DNA of 20,145 nt from an uncultured Roseburia sp. (GTDB lineage: Bacteria; Bacillota; Clostridia; Lachnospirales; Lachnospiraceae). Location of the stretch: positions 1-20,145 of the forward strand of contig CAKQXQ010000039.1 of the NCBI GenBank assembly GCA_934292805.1, read 5' to 3'. Both the position numbers and the translations under genes were made by a program. How positions within the stretch are numbered: the first letter of the stretch is position 1; every line of letters starts with the position of its first letter. Below the pieces are notes generated by a model that saw only the letters and a program-made list of their open reading frames with translations, ran no database searches and was not told the DNA's origin. This document shows positions 16,835 through 20,145 of this stretch, one piece after another.

Positions 16835-16855
16835 TTCTGTGATCTGGTCACAGAA
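16835..16855 (-). other. Perfect 8-base-pair hairpin after frr
   Basis: TTCTGTGA and TCACAGAA form a perfect 8-base inverted repeat around a 5-base loop, 17 bases beyond the frr stop. No T run follows, so it is not a standard terminator. With the second hairpin just downstream it fills most of the 117-126-base frr-uppS gap. It may be an RNA-processing or protective element, or a protein-binding dyad. Confidence 0.4.
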
Positions 16856-16871
16856 CACAGTCTGCATCAAT

Positions 16872-17423
16872 TTATACTGTCATGATCTCTTTTGTCTTAA
16901 CTTCCACCGCTTCATCAACAGATGCAATATATTTATCTGTCATCTTCTGTGCTTTTTCTTCTAATCCCTTGATCTCGTCTTCAGAGATATCTTCTTTTGC
17001 AAGCTTCTTGAAAGTATCGTTTGCATCACGACGGATATTGCGGATTGCAACCTTTGCATTCTCGCCCTTTTTCTTAACCTCTTTTGCGAGGTCTTTACGT
17101 CTTTCCTCTGTAAGTTCAGGGAATAACAGACGGATTGTCTTTCCATCATTTGTTGGATTGATTCCAAGATCGGATGTCATAATGACTTTCTCGATCTCTT
17201 TCACCATAGAGCCTTCCCATGGCTGGATCTGGATCATTCTTGGTTCCGGAACACTTACGTTCGCTACCTGCTGGATTGGTGTTGGTGTTCCATAATAATC
17301 TACTCTTAATTTATCAAGCACATGTGGATTGGCACGTCCTGCACGGATGCTGCCGAACTCCTCTGCCAGATTGTTCATTGTTTTCTGCATTTTCTCATCA
17401 AACTGCACTAATCTCTCGTCCAT
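16872..17423 (-). CDS. frr: Ribosome recycling factor
   Basis: RRF splits the post-termination ribosome together with EF-G. The 183-residue product has the normal length of about 185. The long-helix domain begins DERLVQFDEKMQKTMNNLAEEF and has IRAGRANPH (26-34). The small domain includes YYGTPTPIQQVANV (43-56) and the IQPWEGS stretch. The C-terminal helix carries IRNIRRDAND (127-136), with the Arg residues important for ribosome binding. All look intact. The ATG at 17421-17423 follows a perfect AGGAGG five bases upstream (17429-17434). The gap to pyrH is 13 bases, so the two are almost certainly cotranscribed. After it the operon appears to pause at two hairpins before uppS. Confidence 0.97.
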   Translation of the reverse strand: MDERLVQFDEKMQKTMNNLAEEFGSIRAGRANPHVLDKLRVDYYGTPTPIQQVANVSVPEPRMIQIQPWEGSMVKEIEKVIMTSDLGINPTNDGKTIRLLFPELTEERRKDLAKEVKKKGENAKVAIRNIRRDANDTFKKLAKEDISEDEIKGLEEKAQKMTDKYIASVDEAVEVKTKEIMTV

Positions 17424-17436
17424 ATAGTCCTCCTAT

Positions 17437-18132
17437 TTATACGGTAACCTTCGTTCCGTTGAATTCACCACTCATTGCCTTTACAATGCTGTTCTCTTCG
17501 TTCAATCCGAATACAAACATCGGCATCTTATTCTCCATACACATAATGGATGCTGTAAGGTCTACTACTGCAAGCTTCTTATCAATTACTTCCTGGATAG
17601 ATACCTCATCATACTTCTTAGCTTCCGGATTCACCTTCGGATCACTGTCATATACTCCGTCGATTGCCTTCGCAAGATAAATCCCCTCTGCTTCCATCTC
17701 GATCGCACGTAACACGATTCCTGTATCTGTAGAGAAGTAAGGATGTCCTGTTCCTCCTGCGAAGAATACGATCTTCCCTTCGGCAAAAGCCTTGTTTGCT
17801 TCATCCTTAGAAAAAAGCTTTGTCATGCTTCCGCATGTAAACGGAGTAAAGATCTCAGTCTCCATTCCAACTGAACGGAAAATCTCTGATACATAGATGC
17901 AGTTCATAATTGTTGCCAGCATACCAATCTGGTCTGCCTTCGGTCTGTCTATTGTCTCAGATGTTCTTCCTCTCCAGAAGTTACCACCACCGATAACGAT
18001 TCCGATCTGGATACCCTTATCCGAAATCTGCTTAACCTGCTTTGCAACTTCTGTTACGGTCGGTTCATCAAAACCAGTGTGTTTCTCACCTGCTAATGCT
18101 TCCCCGCTTAACTTCAAAAAAACTCGATTCAT
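17437..18132 (-). CDS. pyrH: UMP kinase (uridylate kinase)
   Basis: PyrH phosphorylates UMP to UDP, an essential cytosolic step of pyrimidine synthesis in bacteria. The product, 231 residues from the chosen start, opens with MNRVFLKLSGEALAG and holds IGGGNFWRGR for phosphate binding. FAGGTGHPYFSTDT and YLAKAIDGVYDSDPK are the core motifs of the bacterial UMP kinases. The C-terminal FNGTKV is also typical. I chose ATG at 18130-18132. A second ATG eight codons upstream (18154-18156) is in frame, but it has no Shine-Dalgarno. The chosen start has AAGGAAG ending about 11 bases upstream (18144-18150) and gives the usual family N-terminus. A probable promoter lies 70-100 bases upstream. frr follows after 13 bases. 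Confidence 0.96.
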   Translation of the reverse strand: MNRVFLKLSGEALAGEKHTGFDEPTVTEVAKQVKQISDKGIQIGIVIGGGNFWRGRTSETIDRPKADQIGMLATIMNCIYVSEIFRSVGMETEIFTPFTCGSMTKLFSKDEANKAFAEGKIVFFAGGTGHPYFSTDTGIVLRAIEMEAEGIYLAKAIDGVYDSDPKVNPEAKKYDEVSIQEVIDKKLAVVDLTASIMCMENKMPMFVFGLNEENSIVKAMSGEFNGTKVTV

Positions 18133-18200
18133 CTGTTTTCTGACTTCCTTTCGCATTTTACATCTGTGCCTGCTCTCACACGCAGACCACTATATCTTAT

Positions 18201-18230
18201 ATATTACTACATCAGATAGTATGTTCGCAA
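18201..18230 (-). promoter_or_regulatory. pyrH: Candidate promoter for pyrH-frr
   Basis: In the gap between the tsf terminator and pyrH, the minus strand shows TTGCGA (18225-18230) and TAATAT (18201-18206), separated by 18 bases. This fits a housekeeping sigma promoter with a somewhat long spacer. It lies about 70 bases upstream of the chosen pyrH ATG. The gap otherwise has only AT-rich sequence and hairpins. The call is by eye. Confidence 0.5.
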
Positions 18231-18249
18231 CTTGATTTTACAAAATAAT

Positions 18250-18296
18250 AAAAGATAATTTTTCCTTAAGTTTTCATAAATAAAAAATCATCTTTT
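18250..18296 (-). repeat. AT-rich inverted repeat downstream of the tsf terminator
   Basis: The arms at 18250-18263 and 18283-18296 can pair over 14 bases with one G-T pair, around a 19-base loop. The minus strand continues into ATTATTTTG. It is only about 8 bases beyond the main terminator. It may be a backup terminator or the edge of the pyrH promoter region. Such AT-rich repeats also arise by chance. Confidence 0.35.
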
Positions 18297-18303
18297 GCCT
18301 GAC

Positions 18304-18352
18304 GCAAAAAAACCTTGAATCATCCCATTTTCATAGGAAATTCAAGGTTTTT
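18304..18352 (-). terminator. Strong intrinsic terminator after tsf
   Basis: On the minus strand AAAAACCTTGAAT (18340-18352) pairs with ATTCAAGGTTTTT (18308-18320) over 13 bases. An inner stem TCCTAT/ATGGGA (one G-T pair) is closed by a GAAA tetraloop. The distal arm continues into a run of seven T. It lies about 50 bases beyond the tsf stop and should end the rpsB-tsf transcript. The other strand also has a T run, so it could work in both directions, though no gene is facing it. Confidence 0.92.
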
Positions 18353-18404
18353 CATTGATTTACATGATAAAATTACGGTTCAAATTCTTATGCGAACTGT
18401 AAGA

Positions 18405-19340
18405 TTATGCGTTCATCTGAGCTGCAACTTCAGCTGCAAAGTCTTCCTGTTTCTTTTCGATACCTTCACCAGTCTCGAAACGAACGAATCTCTTAACACT
18501 TACAGTAGCTCCAACTTCTTTGGAAACTTCTTCTAAGTATTTTGCAACTGTCTGTTTTCCGTCTTCTGCTTTAACGTATACCTGATCTACTAAGCAGATT
18601 TCTTTTAATTCTTTGTTTACACGTCCTTCGATCATACCATTGATAACTTTCTCTGGTTTCTGGGACTCTTTTGGATCGTTCATGATCTGAGCTAAAAGGA
18701 TCTCTTTCTCATGTGCGATATACTCTTCGCTGATCTCATCTCTTGAAACATATTTTGGATTTAAAGCTGCGATCTGCATTGCAAGGTTTGTTAAAGCTTC
18801 TTTTACAGTATCGTTTACAACTGCTGTTTCTGCTTCAACGATAACACCGATTCTTCCGCCGCCGTGTACGTAAGATACAACGCATCCGTTCTCAGCTACA
18901 ACTTTTTCAAATCTACGGATCTTAAGGTTCTCTCCGATTACTGCAACTTTCTCTACAAGAGCATCTTTTACAGTTTTGGATGGATCCTCGTTCCATTTTT
19001 CTTCCATGAATGTATCCATATCTGCTGCTTCAGAATTAACTGCCTGATTTGCAACAGCTTTAACGAACTGCTGGAATGTCTCGTTTTTAGCAACGAAGTC
19101 TGTCTCAGAGTTAACTTCAACAACTGCTGCTGTCTTGTCGTCTTTAACGACTACAGTACAAAGACCTTCTGCTGCAATTCTGCTTGCTTTCTTCTCAGCT
19201 TTTGCCTGTCCGTTTTTTCTTAAGTATTCAACAGCTTCATCCATGTTTCCGTCTGTTTCACCTAAAGCTTTTTTACAATCCATCATTCCTGCGCCTGTTA
19301 ATTCACGCAGTTCTTTTACCATAGCTGCTGTAATAGCCAT
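18405..19340 (-). CDS. tsf: Translation elongation factor Ts
   Basis: EF-Ts releases GDP from EF-Tu so that it can be reloaded with GTP. The 311-residue product starts MAITAAMVKELRELTGAGMMDCKKAL, a classic UBA-type N-terminus with the TGAGMMDCK hallmark. TDFVAKN and the conserved NSETD segment near residues 75-85 belong to the core that meets EF-Tu. The dimerisation and C-terminal subdomains follow (ALNPKYVSRDEI; KFVRFETGEG-like). At 311 residues it is a little longer than many EF-Ts but within range. The start at 19338-19340 is decided by GGAGG at 19349-19353, 8 bases upstream. An ATG five codons earlier lies inside that signal and cannot use it. It follows rpsB across a hairpin and precedes a strong terminator. 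Confidence 0.97.
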   Translation of the reverse strand: MAITAAMVKELRELTGAGMMDCKKALGETDGNMDEAVEYLRKNGQAKAEKKASRIAAEGLCTVVVKDDKTAAVVEVNSETDFVAKNETFQQFVKAVANQAVNSEAADMDTFMEEKWNEDPSKTVKDALVEKVAVIGENLKIRRFEKVVAENGCVVSYVHGGGRIGVIVEAETAVVNDTVKEALTNLAMQIAALNPKYVSRDEISEEYIAHEKEILLAQIMNDPKESQKPEKVINGMIEGRVNKELKEICLVDQVYVKAEDGKQTVAKYLEEVSKEVGATVSVKRFVRFETGEGIEKKQEDFAAEVAAQMNA

Positions 19341-19348
19341 TCTCGTAT

Positions 19349-19353
19349 CCTCC
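19349..19353 (-). promoter_or_regulatory. tsf: Ribosome binding site deciding the tsf start
   Basis: GGAGG lies 8 bases before the ATG at 19338-19340. The upstream in-frame ATG at 19353-19355 overlaps this sequence and would have no binding site of its own. Confidence 0.85.
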
Positions 19354-19375
19354 ATTATGAATAAGTGTTTTCTTA

Positions 19376-19398
19376 ACTGTCCAAACAGATCAGACAGT
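19376..19398 (-). other. Small dyad between the rpsB hairpin and tsf
   Basis: ACTGTC and GACAGT form a 6-base inverted repeat around an 11-base loop. On the plus strand it is followed by a T run, but no plus-strand gene needs a terminator. The minus-strand GGACAGT (19376-19382) is also complementary to ACTGTCC in the larger hairpin (19433-19439), so an alternative fold is possible. Confidence 0.35.
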
Positions 19399-19403
19399 CT
19401 TTT

Positions 19404-19444
19404 TTAAAAAATATACTGCCCATGAAAGGCATGGACAGTATATT
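19404..19444 (-). terminator. Hairpin with T run between rpsB and tsf (partial terminator or attenuator)
   Basis: On the minus strand a 15-pair stem (arms at 19430-19444 and 19410-19424, one G-T pair) encloses a 5-base loop, CCTTT, and runs into six T bases. It begins 12 bases beyond the rpsB stop. Because tsf follows within about 65 bases and I see no convincing tsf promoter, it probably lets through part of the transcripts and so makes less EF-Ts than S2, or protects the rpsB 3' end. Confidence 0.8.
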
Positions 19445-19456
19445 GCAGGTTCATTC

Positions 19457-20145
19457 TTATGCTTCTGCTTCTTCTGTAACAACAGCTTCTTCAACTGCTT
19501 CTTCTAAAGCTTCTGCGCCCTGATTTGCTTCAATAACAGCGTCTGCCATTTTAGAAACGATTAATTTCACAGCTCTGATCGCATCATCGTTACCAGGAAT
19601 TACGTAATCTAATTCTTCTGGATCACAGTTTGTATCAGCGATACCGATTAATGTGATTCCTAATGTATGAGCTTCCTGTACGCAGATTTTCTCTTTCTTA
19701 GGATCTACGATAAAGATTGCATCTGGGATCTTCTTCATTTCCTTGATACCACCAAGGTTCTTCTCTAATTTCTCCCATTCTTTCTTAAGAGCGATAACTT
19801 CCTTCTTAGGTAATACTTCGAATGTACCATCAGCTGCCATTGTCTCGATCTCTTTTAATCTTGCAATACGGCTCTGGATAGTCTTGAAGTTTGTTAACAT
19901 ACCACCTAACCATCTCTCGTTTACATAGAACATTCCGCAACGCTCTGCTTCAGATTTGATAGCATCCTGTGCCTGTTTCTTTGTTCCTACGAAAAGAATT
20001 GTACCACCTTCAGCAGCGATATCAGAAATAGCTTTGTAAGCTTCATCTACTTTACCTACAGATTTCTGTAAGTCGATGATGTAGATACCATTTCTCTCTG
20101 TGTAGATGTATGGAGCCATTTTAGGATTCCATCTTCTTGTCTGAT
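19457..20145 (-). CDS. rpsB: 30S ribosomal protein S2, N-terminus cut by window edge
   Basis: S2 binds 16S rRNA at the head-body junction of the small subunit, late in assembly, and together with S1. The visible part is 229 codons including the stop. It enters the window as QTRRWNPKMAPYIYTERNG, the S2 hallmark, so roughly the first 15-20 residues are outside. IIDLQKSVGK, ILFVGTKKQAQDA, NERWLGGMLTNF and DAIFIVDPKKEKI are all typical of S2. IADTNCDPEELDYVIPGNDDAIRA marks the C-terminal core, followed by an acidic Glu/Ala-rich tail. The MAP methionine at 20119 is internal; the true start lies beyond the edge. Any autoregulatory leader is also outside. tsf follows across a hairpin. Confidence 0.97.
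   Translation of the reverse strand, partial: QTRRWNPKMAPYIYTERNGIYIIDLQKSVGKVDEAYKAISDIAAEGGTILFVGTKKQAQDAIKSEAERCGMFYVNERWLGGMLTNFKTIQSRIARLKEIETMAADGTFEVLPKKEVIALKKEWEKLEKNLGGIKEMKKIPDAIFIVDPKKEKICVQEAHTLGITLIGIADTNCDPEELDYVIPGNDDAIRAVKLIVSKMADAVIEANQGAEALEEAVEEAVVTEEAEA

Noticed and set aside
17219..17680. A 153-codon open frame on the plus strand
   Set aside because: It spans the pyrH-frr boundary antisense to two essential genes and shows no domain.
19341..19385. A possible promoter for tsf (TTGGAC and a CATAAT-like box)
   Set aside because: The spacing is about 19 bases and the putative -10 box would abut the GGAGG of tsf, leaving no room for a transcript start with a binding site.
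1..20145. tRNA, rRNA, CRISPR arrays, insertion sequences, phage genes or attachment sites
   Set aside because: None was recognised on either strand. No direct-repeat arrays, transposase motifs or integrase motifs were seen.

Overview
This 20,145-base window reads as a low-to-moderate GC Gram-positive chromosome, most likely a member of the Clostridia close to Lachnospiraceae. The reasons are a PolC-type replicative polymerase, strong AGGAGG-type ribosome binding sites, the order rpsB-tsf-pyrH-frr-uppS-cdsA-dxr-rseP-ispG-polC, and a bifunctional chorismate mutase-prephenate dehydratase. This placement rests on gene content and remembered protein resemblance, not on a search. Every gene I can support lies on the minus strand, so the window is described here from its right edge leftward, in the direction of transcription.

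Right part (20145 to 18300): the 3' part of rpsB (its 5' end lies beyond the edge), a strong hairpin with a T run, then tsf, then a very strong terminator with a GAAA tetraloop. Ribosomal protein S2 and EF-Ts thus form a translation unit with an internal hairpin that may set the S2:EF-Ts ratio.

Middle part (18300 to 7280): a probable promoter precedes pyrH and frr. After a 117-129-base gap with two hairpins come uppS, cdsA, dxr, rseP, ispG and polC. This is the familiar envelope, isoprenoid and replication cluster: dxr and ispG make isoprenoid precursors, uppS makes the undecaprenyl carrier, cdsA makes CDP-diacylglycerol, rseP is an intramembrane protease and polC is the replicative polymerase. 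ispG lies directly between rseP and polC, and no proS is present.

Left part (7267 to 1040): pheA follows polC by 12 bases and overlaps a DUF815-type AAA+ ATPase gene. Next comes a Ppx/GppA-HD protein with altered active-site motifs, and then ppk1. The last two form a polyphosphate pair. At the far left lie a decayed HAD-hydrolase remnant and the 5' part of a more AT-rich calcineurin-like metallophosphoesterase gene that runs off the edge.

I see no new defence, mobile or biosynthetic system. The window is essentially housekeeping. The points most worth a second look are the Asp-to-Tyr change and altered glycine motif in the Ppx-like protein beside ppk1, the doubly damaged HAD remnant, the hairpin with competing pairing between rpsB and tsf, and the paired hairpins between frr and uppS. 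No tRNA, rRNA, CRISPR array, insertion sequence or attachment site was seen. No gene-free stretch exceeds 300 bases.
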